Origin: Marivita sp046591575
GTDB taxonomy: Bacteria; Pseudomonadota; Alphaproteobacteria; Rhodobacterales; Rhodobacteraceae
Direction of reading: 5' to 3'
DNA: 64,000 nucleotides
NCBI RefSeq assembly: GCF_046591575.1
Contig: NZ_JBIQWA010000005.1
Span: 372,001-436,000, forward strand
The position numbers and the translations under genes were made by a program. Of the stretch, positions 43,681-53,607 are shown piece by piece. The notes beneath the pieces were generated by a model that worked only from the letters and a program-made list of their open reading frames with translations, did no database searches and was not told the DNA's origin. Within the stretch, counting starts at the first letter, position 1. Each line of letters begins with the position of its first letter.

Positions 43681-45117
43681 ATGCAAGTCTTGATGGTGGC
43701 TTCGGAATGCGCGCCTTTCGTGAAAACGGGGGGGTTGGCCGATGTGGTGGGGGCCTTGCCGTCGGCGCTTGCGCCGTTGGGCGTCGATGCGCAGGTGATG
43801 CTTCCGGCCTATCCCGCGCTGTTTCCGTTGCTGCCCAAGGGGCAGGAGGTGGCCCGGTTTGACGATCTGCCGGGTGGCGGGGGACGGCTGGTCCGGGTAA
43901 CGGCGCAGGGCGTGACCCTATCGCTGCTGGATGCGCCACAATTGTTCGACCGGCCCGGCGGCCCCTATCTGGACGAGACCGGCGCGGATTGGAGCGACAA
44001 CCATCTTCGCTTTGCCGCCTTGTCGATGGCGGCGGCGCGGGTGTGCCAAGGCGCAATTGACGGCTATGCGCCCGATGTCCTGCACGCGCATGACTGGCAA
44101 GCGGCCCTTGCGCCTGTGTATCTAAGGATGGCGGGGCACGCATCGCCACCGGCAATCATCACGATCCACAACATCGCATTTCAGGGGCGCTACGGGTCGC
44201 ATGTGCTGGGCCAACTGCATCTGAAAACCGACTGGTTCCATCCCGAGGGGCTGGAGTTTCACGGCGATCTGAGCATGCTGAAAGGCGCGCTGATGTATGC
44301 GGATCGGATCACAACCGTCAGCCCGACCTATGCGCGCGAGATCCTGACGCCGGAGTTCGGCATGGGGCTGGACGGTGTGCTGCGCGCGCGGGCGGATGTG
44401 CTGAGCGGATTGCTGAACGGGATCGACACGGATGTCTGGAACCCGGCGGACGATGCGGCCCTTGTGCAGACCTATGACGCGAAAAGCCTGAAACGCAAAG
44501 CGCAGAACCGGGCCGAGATCTGCGCCCGACTAGGTTTGGACGCGGGCCAAACCGGGCCGCTGTTTTGTGTGATCAGCCGGTTGACCAGTCAAAAGGGGCT
44601 CGACGCGTTGCTGGAGGCCGTTCCGCATCTGGTCGAGCGCGGTGCGCAGCTTGCCGTTTTGGGAAGCGGTGAGCCGGAACTGGAACAGGGATTTGAACGC
44701 GCGGCGGTGGCACATCCGGGGCGGGTGGCCACCTATATCGGATATGACGAAGGCTTGTCGCATCTGCTTCAGGGCGGCAGCGATGCCATCCTGATCCCAT
44801 CGCGCTTTGAACCATGCGGCCTCACACAGCTATACGGGTTGCGCTATGGCACAGTGCCTGTGGTTGCACGCACCGGGGGGCTGGCTGATACGATCATTGA
44901 TGCCAATGTCGCTGCAATTGTGGCGAAGACGGCCACAGGCTTTGTCTTTGACGATGTGTCAAAGTCCGGATTAACCGATGCGATTGATCGGGTTGTCGAT
45001 GCGTATGCCGACACGTCGTTGTGGCAAATGATACAACGGGCCGCCATGCGCCATCCTGTGGGCTGGGACAGCTCAGCCAAGGCGTATCGCGACCTTTATG
45101 CTGACCTTGTCAGATGA
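43681..45117 (+). CDS. glgA: Glycogen synthase (ADP-glucose)
   Basis: The 478-residue GT5 enzyme starts MQVLMVASECAPFVKTGGLADVVGALP with the KTGGL ADP-glucose-binding motif (15-19). HAHDWQAALAPVYLR, ITTVSPTYAREILTPEFGMGLDG, and the C-terminal PSRFEPCGLTQLYGLRYGTVPVVARTGGLADTI complete the family pattern. It extends alpha-1,4 chains from ADP-glucose. The start follows the glgC stop by one base; its own stop overlaps glgX (ATGA). Confidence 0.96.
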   Translation: MQVLMVASECAPFVKTGGLADVVGALPSALAPLGVDAQVMLPAYPALFPLLPKGQEVARFDDLPGGGGRLVRVTAQGVTLSLLDAPQLFDRPGGPYLDETGADWSDNHLRFAALSMAAARVCQGAIDGYAPDVLHAHDWQAALAPVYLRMAGHASPPAIITIHNIAFQGRYGSHVLGQLHLKTDWFHPEGLEFHGDLSMLKGALMYADRITTVSPTYAREILTPEFGMGLDGVLRARADVLSGLLNGIDTDVWNPADDAALVQTYDAKSLKRKAQNRAEICARLGLDAGQTGPLFCVISRLTSQKGLDALLEAVPHLVERGAQLAVLGSGEPELEQGFERAAVAHPGRVATYIGYDEGLSHLLQGGSDAILIPSRFEPCGLTQLYGLRYGTVPVVARTGGLADTIIDANVAAIVAKTATGFVFDDVSKSGLTDAIDRVVDAYADTSLWQMIQRAAMRHPVGWDSSAKAYRDLYADLVR

Positions 45118-47222
45118 AGGAAGCCCCGGCGATTTCACCCCGATTGGAACGCGGCAGCCCAACACGGCTGGGAGCGCATTACGACGGTGGGGGCACCAAT
45201 TTCGCCGTGTTTTCCGAAAACGCCGATCAGGTGTTTTTGTGCCTTTTCTCGCCAGACGGCACCAAAGAGGTGCTGCGCATCCCCTTGCCCGAACGCACGG
45301 GTGCTGTGTGGCATGGCTATGTGCCTGACCTGAAACCCGGCGCGCGATACGGGTATCGTGCGGCAGGCCCCTATGCGCCAGAGCAAGGGCATCGTTTCAA
45401 CCCCAACAAGCTCTTGATCGACCCTTATACGCGCGAATTTTTCGGGGTGTTTACCGACAACTCCGCGACATTTGGCTATCAGAGCGTTAGCCTGGACGCA
45501 GACATGTCGTTCGATGATCGGGACAGCGCGCCCTATGTGGCCAAATCAGTGGTGTCCGACCCTGATCTGTTCGCGATGGACGGCCAGCCCCTGTGCCGTT
45601 CGTGGGAGGATACGGTGATTTACGAAGCCCATGTCAAAGGGCTGACCAAAATGCACCCCGATATCACAGAACCCCTGCGGGGCACCTTTGACGGATTGGC
45701 CACTCCTGCGGTGCTGGAGCATCTGACCAAGCTGGGCATCACGGCAATCGAACTGCTTCCGGTGCAGACGGTCAAATCCGAAGGCGCACTGCGCGCGCGT
45801 GGATTGACCAACTATTGGGGCTACAACACGGTAGGTTTCTTTGCGCCAGAGCCGCGATATTTCGGACCGGCCGGGATCACCGGCTTTCGCGCGATGGTGG
45901 ATCGGTTTCACGCGGCCGGGATCGAGGTTATTCTGGATGTGGTCTACAACCACTCTGCCGAGGGAGATCACCTTGGGCCAACGCTGTCGTTCCGGGGGCT
46001 CGACAATGCTGCCTATTACCGGCTTCAGGATGACAACCCGCGCTATTATGTGAATGATACAGGCTGCGGGAATACCCTGAATGTCGGGCATCCATTTGTG
46101 ACCCGCATGATCCTGGACAGTCTGCGATTTTGGGTTCAGGCCACCGGGATAGACGGGTTTCGCTTTGATCTGGCGACAACGCTTGGGCGCACGGCACAGG
46201 GGTTTGACCGCCATAGCGGATTTCTGAACGCAGTGCGGCAAGACCCAGTTTTGTCTGAGGTGAAACTGATCGCAGAACCGTGGGATATCGGGCCTGACGG
46301 ATATCAGCTTGGCAACTTTCCGGCAAAATGGGCCGAATGGAATGATGAATACCGCGACACGGTGCGCCGGTTCTGGCGCGGCGATGATCACGGTGCCCAA
46401 GACCTTGGATCGGCGCTTTTGGGCACGGCACGGGTGTTTGACCATCACGGTCGCCGCGTCTGGTCATCGGTGAACTATGCCGCGTCGCATGACGGTTTCA
46501 CCCTGGCGGACACCACCCGCTATGTGGCCCGACACAATCTGGCCAATGGAGAAAACAATCAAGACGGGCACCACGCCAACTACAGCGACAATTTCGGTGT
46601 CGAGGGACAGAGCGACAATCCCGATGTGATCGCAGCGCGCGCAAGACGACAGCGCAATATGCTGGCCACCGTGTTTCTGTCACAAGGTACACCGATGCTG
46701 TTGGCCGGGGATGAAGGCGGAAACACGCAAGACGGCAACAACAACACCTATTGCCAAGACACCGAAGCCAGCTGGATTGACTGGGCAACACTGGACCCTG
46801 ACTTGATCGCGTTCACGTCCGCGGTTTCCGCGTTTCGCAAGACCCATCCGGTCTTGCGCCAGTCACGTTTTTTGCACGGGTCAATACGTGACACCGATGG
46901 GCAGAAAGATGTGGAATGGCTGGATTTTCAGGGTGCGGCACTGAATTGGACAGCACCGGATCTTTCGCAACTGTGCCTATTGCTGCGCGGCAATGCCGAA
47001 GACACGGCGGGCAAGACGCTAAAGGATGAAGTATATCTGGCGTTCAATCGGTCCGACCGGGACGGTGTTCTTCATCTTCCGGATCGGTTGCCACGCCTTT
47101 GGTATAGGCATATCGACAGCTCGGTTGCGCGGCAGGTTCCGGTCAGGATTGACACACCCGAGGTTCATGTTCCGGCAGCGTCTGTCAGCGCGTTTTCACT
47201 CGCCCAGGATGATCAGCCATGA
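45114..47222 (+). CDS. glgX: Glycogen debranching enzyme
   Basis: The 702-residue GH13 enzyme opens with an N-terminal isoamylase domain (RGSPTRLGAHYDGGGTNFAVFSENADQVFLCLF) and has GYRAAGPYAPEQGHRFNPNKLLIDPY, the barrel strands TAIELLPVQTV and VILDVVYNHSAEGD, catalytic Asp in GIDGFRFDLATTLGRT, catalytic Glu in LIAEPWDIGPDGY, and SYAASHDG-like NYAASHDGFTLADT. GlgX removes short branches after phosphorylase action. Coupled to both glgA and malQ by overlaps. Confidence 0.95.
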   Translation: MKEAPAISPRLERGSPTRLGAHYDGGGTNFAVFSENADQVFLCLFSPDGTKEVLRIPLPERTGAVWHGYVPDLKPGARYGYRAAGPYAPEQGHRFNPNKLLIDPYTREFFGVFTDNSATFGYQSVSLDADMSFDDRDSAPYVAKSVVSDPDLFAMDGQPLCRSWEDTVIYEAHVKGLTKMHPDITEPLRGTFDGLATPAVLEHLTKLGITAIELLPVQTVKSEGALRARGLTNYWGYNTVGFFAPEPRYFGPAGITGFRAMVDRFHAAGIEVILDVVYNHSAEGDHLGPTLSFRGLDNAAYYRLQDDNPRYYVNDTGCGNTLNVGHPFVTRMILDSLRFWVQATGIDGFRFDLATTLGRTAQGFDRHSGFLNAVRQDPVLSEVKLIAEPWDIGPDGYQLGNFPAKWAEWNDEYRDTVRRFWRGDDHGAQDLGSALLGTARVFDHHGRRVWSSVNYAASHDGFTLADTTRYVARHNLANGENNQDGHHANYSDNFGVEGQSDNPDVIAARARRQRNMLATVFLSQGTPMLLAGDEGGNTQDGNNNTYCQDTEASWIDWATLDPDLIAFTSAVSAFRKTHPVLRQSRFLHGSIRDTDGQKDVEWLDFQGAALNWTAPDLSQLCLLLRGNAEDTAGKTLKDEVYLAFNRSDRDGVLHLPDRLPRLWYRHIDSSVARQVPVRIDTPEVHVPAASVSAFSLAQDDQP

Positions 47223-49207
47223 ACGCGCAGGACGATAAGCTGCGCGCATTGGCGCAAGCGCATGGGATTCATCTGGAATTCCATGACCTGCATGGTCACA
47301 GACATGTCGCGTCTCCTGACACGTTGAAAGCCCTTTTGACAGCGCTGGGTGTCGACATTGAAACCCAGCGCGATATTGACGATGCGCTAACACAATGCAC
47401 AGCAACACCACCTTCGGAAAAGATCGTGTTCGCAGGACAAAGTGCAGTCGTCCCGACGCCCTTTCCCTGCACTTGGTCTTTGCTTGATGACGCGGGCAGG
47501 GTTGTGTGTGACGGCCGCGCCGAGGACCAGATCCCCCTGCCTGCGCTAAAGGTGGGCTACTTTAATCTGCACATCAAAAACGCTGACGGCCATGCGCGCA
47601 TTTTGATCCTGTCGCGCCCGCATCGTGCGCCAGATCTGGCTTCGCGCTGCACTGCGCGGGCGTGTTGGGGCAGCACTGGTGCGCTTTATGGTTTACGCTC
47701 GTCCAGTAATGGCGGGTTGGGAAATTATGCCGATCTTGGCAAGACAACGCAGACGCTGGGCCGTTTCGGCGCACAGTTCTTTGGCATCAACCCCGTGCAT
47801 GCCTTGGGCTGGGCCATGGACACCATCATCAGCCCCTATTCCCCATCGCATCGCGGCATGTTCAACACAGATCATATCGCGACATCGCAGTCCTTGGGGC
47901 CGACGCCAAACGACCGCTGTGTTGATTATTCCGAGTTCAGGAAAAAGCACCGGCCACGGTTGGAGCAAGACTATCAGGCGTTCAAGACCAGCGGTGCTCG
48001 ATCGACATTCGAGGCGTGGAAGGCGGCCTGTGGGCAGGACGTCCATCATTTTGCGCAGTTCGAAGCGATCAGCGAAACGCATGGATACGACTTTCGCACC
48101 TGGCCGACTGCATTGCGATCTCCCGGTACGGCGGTGGTCAAAGCGGCAGGCCCACGGGCAGATTTTCATCTTTGGCTGCAATGGCGCGCCTCTGCGCAAA
48201 TTCACGCAGCCCAGCGCGACGCCAAACACTCCGGCATGGCGTTGGGTCTTTACCTTGATCTGGCCGTCGGCCCGCGCCCGGAAGGGGCCGAGGTCTGGAT
48301 GAACGCCGCGACAATTGCCAAAGGTGTGACCATCGGTGCCCCCCCTGACCATCTGAGCCCCGAAGGCCAATCCTGGGCGCTTGCGGCACATGCGCCCGGC
48401 CCGCTGGCCAAAGCGCAATACGCGCCGCTTCGCTTGATGCTCAGGCGGTTGATGCAGACCTGCGGGCTTTTGCGCATCGACCATGCTTTGGGATTGCTGC
48501 GCAGCTACTGGTTGCCCGATGACGGCAGTCCCGGGGGGTATATCAAACAGCCCTTTGACTCGCTTTTGGCGGTGATCCTGATCGAAGCGCACCAGACCGG
48601 TTGCAGTGTTGTCGGCGAAGACCTTGGATTGGTGCCAAATGGATTTCGGGACACGATGAACTCTGCCGGTCTGTACAGCTACGCGGTCTGGCAATTTGAA
48701 ACCAATGACGCGGGTGAAATTCATTCGGCGGCGGCCCTGCCCCGGTTCAGTCTGGCGTGTTTTGGAACCCATGACACCCCGACGCTTCAAGGGTTTTGGC
48801 ACGGGACAGATATTGACTGGTGGCAAAAGGTTGGCTGGCTCAATGACATAGATCGCCTGAAACGCCATGCATATCGTTCACGCCAACGCCAAAGCCTGCG
48901 CTCTGTTTGCGGGTTGCGACCAGACGCATCTGCCGCCGAGGTGTCCAGTCACATCCACTCTGCCCTGGCACAATCGCCGGCGGCGCTGGTTTCGGTTCAG
49001 ATGGATGACATCTTTGGCGAGGTCGAAGCCCAGAACCTGCCCGGCACCATAGACGCGCATCCGAACTGGCGACGCAGGCTTCCGATTGCCGTGGAAGACA
49101 TGGGGCAAAACGCGGCCCTGCGCGACGTTGCCCAGACCATGAACATGCACCGACAGTTGCATCCAAGCACAGATGACACCGACGACCCCAAGGAGGTTTC
49201 TGCATGA
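47219..49207 (+). CDS. malQ: 4-alpha-glucanotransferase (amylomaltase)
   Basis: The 662-residue GH77 protein has an N-terminal extension (about 1-135) typical of longer MalQ, then WGSTGALYGLRSSSNGGLGNYADLG, NPVHALGWAMDTIISPYSPSHRGMFN, LLRIDHALGLLRSYWLP with the catalytic Asp, CSVVGEDLGLVPNGF with the catalytic Glu, and CFGTHDTPTLQGFWHG. It transfers alpha-1,4 segments between glucans, recycling short maltodextrins left by GlgP and GlgX. Starts and ends by ATGA overlaps. Confidence 0.92.
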   Translation: MNAQDDKLRALAQAHGIHLEFHDLHGHRHVASPDTLKALLTALGVDIETQRDIDDALTQCTATPPSEKIVFAGQSAVVPTPFPCTWSLLDDAGRVVCDGRAEDQIPLPALKVGYFNLHIKNADGHARILILSRPHRAPDLASRCTARACWGSTGALYGLRSSSNGGLGNYADLGKTTQTLGRFGAQFFGINPVHALGWAMDTIISPYSPSHRGMFNTDHIATSQSLGPTPNDRCVDYSEFRKKHRPRLEQDYQAFKTSGARSTFEAWKAACGQDVHHFAQFEAISETHGYDFRTWPTALRSPGTAVVKAAGPRADFHLWLQWRASAQIHAAQRDAKHSGMALGLYLDLAVGPRPEGAEVWMNAATIAKGVTIGAPPDHLSPEGQSWALAAHAPGPLAKAQYAPLRLMLRRLMQTCGLLRIDHALGLLRSYWLPDDGSPGGYIKQPFDSLLAVILIEAHQTGCSVVGEDLGLVPNGFRDTMNSAGLYSYAVWQFETNDAGEIHSAAALPRFSLACFGTHDTPTLQGFWHGTDIDWWQKVGWLNDIDRLKRHAYRSRQRQSLRSVCGLRPDASAAEVSSHIHSALAQSPAALVSVQMDDIFGEVEAQNLPGTIDAHPNWRRRLPIAVEDMGQNAALRDVAQTMNMHRQLHPSTDDTDDPKEVSA

Positions 49208-50835
49208 CGATCCTGAGCCAAAACTGCACACCTTTCGAGGGACAAAAACCCGGCACCTCGGGGCTTCGGAAAAAAACACGTGTGTTTATGCAACCGGGAT
49301 ATCTTGAGTGTTTCGTTCAGTCGATTTTCAATGCCATTGACGGCGTGGCGGGCAAAACGCTTGTGATCGGGGGCGATGGACGCTTCTTTAACGCAGAGGC
49401 CATTCAAATCATTCTGCGCATGGCGTCCGCCAACGGTGCTGCGCGTGCGATTGTCGGACAATCCGGGCTTTTGTCGACACCTGCGGCGTCGAACTTGATC
49501 CGGCAGCGGCAGGCAGATGGCGGATTGATCCTGTCCGCCAGTCACAATCCCGGCGGGATCGACGCGGATTTTGGATTGAAATACAACATATCAAACGGCG
49601 GTCCGGCCCCCGAAAGCATCACCGACCGCATCTTTTCCGAAACCGCGTCGATCACCCAATACAAAACCTGTGATACCTCCGACATCGACCTTGAAACCTT
49701 GGGCGATACATTGCTTGGAGACATGACGGTCGAGATCGTCGATCCGGTCGCGGACTATGCGGAGCTTATGCAGACATTGTTTGATTTTGACGCCATCCGC
49801 GCGATGATCGCCGGTGGTATGACGCTTCGCTTTGATGCGATGCACGCCGTCACCGGCCCTTATGCAACGGCGCTTCTGGAAGATCAGTTGGGTGCGCCGA
49901 AAGGGAGTGTTTTGAACGGGGTGCCATTGCCGGATTTCGGCAAGGGCCATCCCGATCCAAACCCGATCTGGGCCAAACCTTTGGTCGACATGGTGATGGC
50001 CACGGATGGACCCGATTTTGCTGCGGCCTCGGACGGGGATGGGGATCGTAACATGATCCTGGGCAAAGGCGTCTACGTCACCCCGTCTGACAGCCTTGCC
50101 GTTCTTGCGGCCAATGCGCATCTGGCCCCGGGTTACGCCAACGGCATCGCGGGTGTGGCCCGGTCGATGCCCACCAGCGCAGCCTGTGATCGCGTGGCGG
50201 ACGCCTTGGGGGTGGATTGCTTTGAAACCCCGACCGGTTGGAAGTTTTTCGGGAACCTGCTTGATGCGGGGCGCGTCACCTTGTGCGGAGAAGAAAGCGC
50301 CGGAACAGGGAGCGATCACGTCCGAGAAAAAGATGGGCTTTGGGCGGTTCTGCTGTGGCTGAACATTCTGGCGGTTCGCAAAATGTCGGTCCGGGAAATC
50401 CTGCTGGATCATTGGAGCACATATGGGCGCAACTATTATTCCCGCCATGATTACGAAGCGGTTGACAGCGACATCGCGCGCCTTTTGATGGAAGATCTGA
50501 CAGCACGCCTGCCGGAGCTTTCTGGCCAGACTTTTGGATCGTGCAAAATCCGTCAGGCAGATCAGTTTTCATATCACGATCCTGTCGATGGATCAGTCAG
50601 TCACAATCAGGGGCTGCGTATCACTTTCGAGGGTGGGGGGCGCGCGGTTCTGCGGTTGTCCGGCACCGGTACAGAAGGTGCCACAATTCGGGTCTATCTG
50701 GAACGATATGAACGCCCAGAGGGAGACCTTGATGTTGAACCCCAAACCGCCTTGCAGGACATCGCCACTGCGGTGGACCGGATCAGTGAACTACGCCTTC
50801 GCACTGGGCGGACCGCGCCGGATGTGATGACCTGA
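49204..50835 (+). CDS. pgm: Alpha-D-glucose phosphomutase
   Basis: The 543-residue enzyme has the phosphoglucomutase opening GQKPGTSGLRKKTRVF, the catalytic phosphoserine S113 in ILSASHNPGGIDADFGLKYN, the metal-binding loop DGDGDRNMILG, GWKFFGNLLDAGRVTLCGEESAGTGSDHVREKDGLW for sugar binding, and RLSGTGTEGATIR for phosphate binding. It interconverts glucose-1- and glucose-6-phosphate, joining glycogen to central metabolism, and closes the seven-gene glycogen operon. It is convergent with sitD, with only 25 bp between. Confidence 0.95.
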   Translation: MTILSQNCTPFEGQKPGTSGLRKKTRVFMQPGYLECFVQSIFNAIDGVAGKTLVIGGDGRFFNAEAIQIILRMASANGAARAIVGQSGLLSTPAASNLIRQRQADGGLILSASHNPGGIDADFGLKYNISNGGPAPESITDRIFSETASITQYKTCDTSDIDLETLGDTLLGDMTVEIVDPVADYAELMQTLFDFDAIRAMIAGGMTLRFDAMHAVTGPYATALLEDQLGAPKGSVLNGVPLPDFGKGHPDPNPIWAKPLVDMVMATDGPDFAAASDGDGDRNMILGKGVYVTPSDSLAVLAANAHLAPGYANGIAGVARSMPTSAACDRVADALGVDCFETPTGWKFFGNLLDAGRVTLCGEESAGTGSDHVREKDGLWAVLLWLNILAVRKMSVREILLDHWSTYGRNYYSRHDYEAVDSDIARLLMEDLTARLPELSGQTFGSCKIRQADQFSYHDPVDGSVSHNQGLRITFEGGGRAVLRLSGTGTEGATIRVYLERYERPEGDLDVEPQTALQDIATAVDRISELRLRTGRTAPDVMT

Positions 50836-50860
50836 CGCCCCGGCGGCGGACCGTACGCTG

Positions 50861-51718
50861 TCAAACGTCCAGAACGCCTTCACGCCGCAACGTCGAGGCG
50901 CGGCGTGTCAAAACCTGACGACGCACAAAGGCCACGATAAACAGGGCGGTCAGGATCAGCACGATCGTCGGAGCCGGGGCGCTGTCGAGAAAGAAACTTA
51001 AATACGTGCCCGCCAACATGGCCGCCACATTGATCAGCACCGACACCCACAGCATGGTCGAGAATGTGCGCACCAGCAGAAAAGCAATCGCGCCGGGTGC
51101 AATCAACAGGCCAATGGCAAGGATCAGACCCGCCGCCGACAAGGTCGCGACAATCGTCAGCGAAAGCGCCGCCAGCAGTCCGTAATGCAACGCATTGACC
51201 CACAGACCCGAGGCTTGCGCCTGCGCCGGGTCGAAACTGTGCAACAGCCAGTCCTTCCACTTAAGCACCAAAATCGCTGCAACACCCGCCGAGATCAGGC
51301 CCGCTGTCCACAACTCGTGACGTTCGACACCCAGCATGTTTCCAAACAGGATGTGATCAAGATGCGCATTGGTCTCCACCGACACATACAAAACGATCCC
51401 GACCCCGAACATGCCCGAGAACACTACCCCCATCACGGTGTCCTGTTTGACACGGCTGTTGGAAGCCAGATACCCGGTCGCAACTGCACAGGTCATGCCC
51501 GCCGCAAACGCGCCGATGATCAGGGGAATGCCCAGAATATAGGCCAGAACGATTCCCGGCAAAACTGCATGACTGACGGCATCTCCCATCAACGCCCAGC
51601 CCTTGAGCACGAGGAAACACGACAAAAGCGCTGTTGGCACCGCAACCATCATCGAAATCAGGAACGCGTTTTGCATAAAAGCGAACCGAAACGGCAAAAG
51701 CAGTGTCTCAAGATCCAT
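50861..51718 (-). CDS. sitD: Metal (Mn/Fe) ABC transporter permease SitD
   Basis: From ATG 51718 the protein is 285 residues, an ABC-3 family permease of about eight helices. LVLKGWALMGDAVSHAVLPGIVLAYILGIPLIIGAF is the family signature loop, GVVFSGMFGVGIVLY and LLIAPGAIAFLL are later blocks, and an acidic/basic tail ends the protein. ATG 51718 overlaps the sitC stop; a GTG one codon earlier is also possible. It pairs with SitC to form the manganese/iron channel. Confidence 0.9.
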   Translation of the reverse strand: MDLETLLLPFRFAFMQNAFLISMMVAVPTALLSCFLVLKGWALMGDAVSHAVLPGIVLAYILGIPLIIGAFAAGMTCAVATGYLASNSRVKQDTVMGVVFSGMFGVGIVLYVSVETNAHLDHILFGNMLGVERHELWTAGLISAGVAAILVLKWKDWLLHSFDPAQAQASGLWVNALHYGLLAALSLTIVATLSAAGLILAIGLLIAPGAIAFLLVRTFSTMLWVSVLINVAAMLAGTYLSFFLDSAPAPTIVLILTALFIVAFVRRQVLTRRASTLRREGVLDV

Positions 51719-52620
51719 CACGCTGCCTCCTGCGCGGTATCTTGCGACACAAGGCTGTCTTTTGGCCCAGTGCGCAAGGCGTGTCGCGCTTTGCGTTTGG
51801 CCGCCAATATGCCGTGGCGCGGTGCAAACACGAACGCCATCAGAAAGATCAGCGTCTGCAATGTCACAATGATCCCGCCGGTCGCGCCATCAAGAAAATA
51901 GCTGATATACGCCCCGAAAAAGCTGGTGAACGCGCCAATCGCGACGGACAGGATGATCAAACGGGGAAACCGATCGCATAGCAGATACGCCGTGGCCCCG
52001 GGTGTGACGACCATCGCAATGACCAGAAACGCGCCGACGGTTTGCATCGCGGCCACCACAGAAGCAGACAGCAGGACAAAGAAAACGGCTTTGAGCAAAC
52101 CCGGCCGAAGCCCGATGGTGCGGGCGTGGTTTTCGTCAAAGAAGGTAACCATCAGGTCTTTCCACTTGGCCAGCAGAACCGCCAGAGACACAAAACCGAT
52201 GATCGCCAGTTGCAGCGTATCTTCCGGTGTAATCGCCAGGATATTGCCCATTGTGATTGTCTGGATCGACACGGACATGGGATTGATCGACACAATGAAC
52301 AGGCCAAGGCCGAAGAACGAGGTAAAGATCAGCCCAATGATCACATCTGCTTTGAGACCAGAGCGTTCAGACAGAAACAACATCGCTGCGGCCGCCAGCC
52401 CCCCGGCAATGAACGCGCCCAGCGCGAATGGCAGGCCCAGAACATACGCACCCGCAACGCCAGGCACCACAGAGTGGGACAGCGCATCGCCAATCAGCGA
52501 CCAGCCTTTCAGCATAAGATATGCTGACAGAAATGCGCAGACCGCACCGACAAGCGCCGAAACCCACATCGCGTTCATCATGTAAGTGTAGGTGAAGGGT
52601 TCCCAAAGACTGTCCATCAT
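51718..52620 (-). CDS. sitC: Metal (Mn/Fe) ABC transporter permease SitC
   Basis: The 300-residue ABC-3 permease has LMLKGWSLIGDALSHSVVPGVAGAYVLGLPFALGAF (signature), GLIFTSFFGLGLFIVSINP and VVTPGATAYLLCDRFPRLI, with about eight helices. Two non-identical permeases (SitC, SitD) side by side are typical of Sit/Mnt systems rather than ZnuABC with one permease. The start overlaps the sitB stop as ATGA. Confidence 0.9.
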   Translation of the reverse strand: MMDSLWEPFTYTYMMNAMWVSALVGAVCAFLSAYLMLKGWSLIGDALSHSVVPGVAGAYVLGLPFALGAFIAGGLAAAAMLFLSERSGLKADVIIGLIFTSFFGLGLFIVSINPMSVSIQTITMGNILAITPEDTLQLAIIGFVSLAVLLAKWKDLMVTFFDENHARTIGLRPGLLKAVFFVLLSASVVAAMQTVGAFLVIAMVVTPGATAYLLCDRFPRLIILSVAIGAFTSFFGAYISYFLDGATGGIIVTLQTLIFLMAFVFAPRHGILAAKRKARHALRTGPKDSLVSQDTAQEAA

Positions 52621-53516
52621 GGCTTTGGGTCCGTAACTTGCGTCTTTTCCCCATATTGGACAAAGGGGCGTTCATCATCGGTAAAGATCGTCACCTCACG
52701 CGCATCTTCATCGTCGTGCAACGTGTCCCCGCCCAGCGTAAAGTGGCGCAGAACACCGCCGAACGCCGCCTCAAGGTTTTCGCGGGTAAAGGTGGTTTCG
52801 GTCGGTCCGTAACTGAGCACCGTGCCTTTGACGAGCACGGTACGATCACAGAATTCGGGCACCGAACCCAGATTGTGGGTCGACACCAACATCACGCGCC
52901 CTTCGTCGCGCAATTCGCGCAGAAGGGCCACGATCTGATCCTCGGTTTTGACGTCAACACCGGTAAACGGCTCATCAAGCAGGATCACCTGCCCATCCTG
53001 CGCTAGGGCGCGCGCCAGGAACACGCGCTTGCGTTGGCCGCCTGACAATTCGCCAATCTGGCGATGACGGAAGTCCTGCATGTTCACCCGGCGCAACGCT
53101 TCGTCAACCGCGGCATGATCTGCGGATCTCGGGCGGCGCAAAAACCCCATGTGACCATAGCGCCCCATCATAACAACATCTTCGACAAGCACGGGAAATG
53201 CCCAGTCGACATCTTCGGATTGGGGAACATAGGCCACAAGGTTCTTGGACAGCGCCTCTTTGACGTCCATCCCCAGAATGCGGATTTCGCCCTGCGACGC
53301 AGGCACGAACCCCATGATGGCCTTGAACAGCGTCGACTTGCCCGCGCCATTGACCCCAACCAGCCCGGTCACCGTGCCGCGCGGGATCTCAAAGCTCGCA
53401 TTCCACAACGCGGTGTGTCCGTTGCGGTAGGTCACAGTGACATCCTGTGCCGACAATCCGGGCTTTTCCATGCGGGCGGGGTGGGTCACGTGTGGTTGGC
53501 TCTGCTCATCGAGCAT
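52617..53516 (-). CDS. sitB: Metal (Mn/Fe) ABC transporter ATPase SitB
   Basis: The 299-residue ATPase has Walker A GVNGAGKST near residue 54, Q-loop YVPQSEDVDWAFPV (the QSExVDWxFP wording is typical of Mn/Fe importers), signature LSGGQRKR, Walker B VILLDEPFTG and H-loop VSTHN. An extension of about 20 residues precedes the ABC core and about 35 acidic residues end the protein. It powers SitCD. It lies 91 bp after sitA, a gap holding a hairpin. Confidence 0.92.
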   Translation of the reverse strand: MLDEQSQPHVTHPARMEKPGLSAQDVTVTYRNGHTALWNASFEIPRGTVTGLVGVNGAGKSTLFKAIMGFVPASQGEIRILGMDVKEALSKNLVAYVPQSEDVDWAFPVLVEDVVMMGRYGHMGFLRRPRSADHAAVDEALRRVNMQDFRHRQIGELSGGQRKRVFLARALAQDGQVILLDEPFTGVDVKTEDQIVALLRELRDEGRVMLVSTHNLGSVPEFCDRTVLVKGTVLSYGPTETTFTRENLEAAFGGVLRHFTLGGDTLHDDEDAREVTIFTDDERPFVQYGEKTQVTDPKP

Positions 53517-53563
53517 GGCAATATCCTTGGTTTTGCGGTCCGTCAGTTCTGAAATGCGCGAAC

Positions 53564-53583
53564 CTGCGGTTGGGTTGCCGCAG
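53564..53583 (-). promoter_or_regulatory. Intercistronic hairpin between sitA and sitB
   Basis: CTGCGG and CCGCAG form a 6-bp stem with an 8-nt loop (53564-53583) just after the sitA stop. Such hairpins often stabilise the upstream message, so the binding protein is made in excess of the membrane parts. No U-run follows, so it is not a full terminator. Confidence 0.45.
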
Positions 53584-53607
53584 ACCCGCTATTTGAAGTT
53601 TGCCGCC

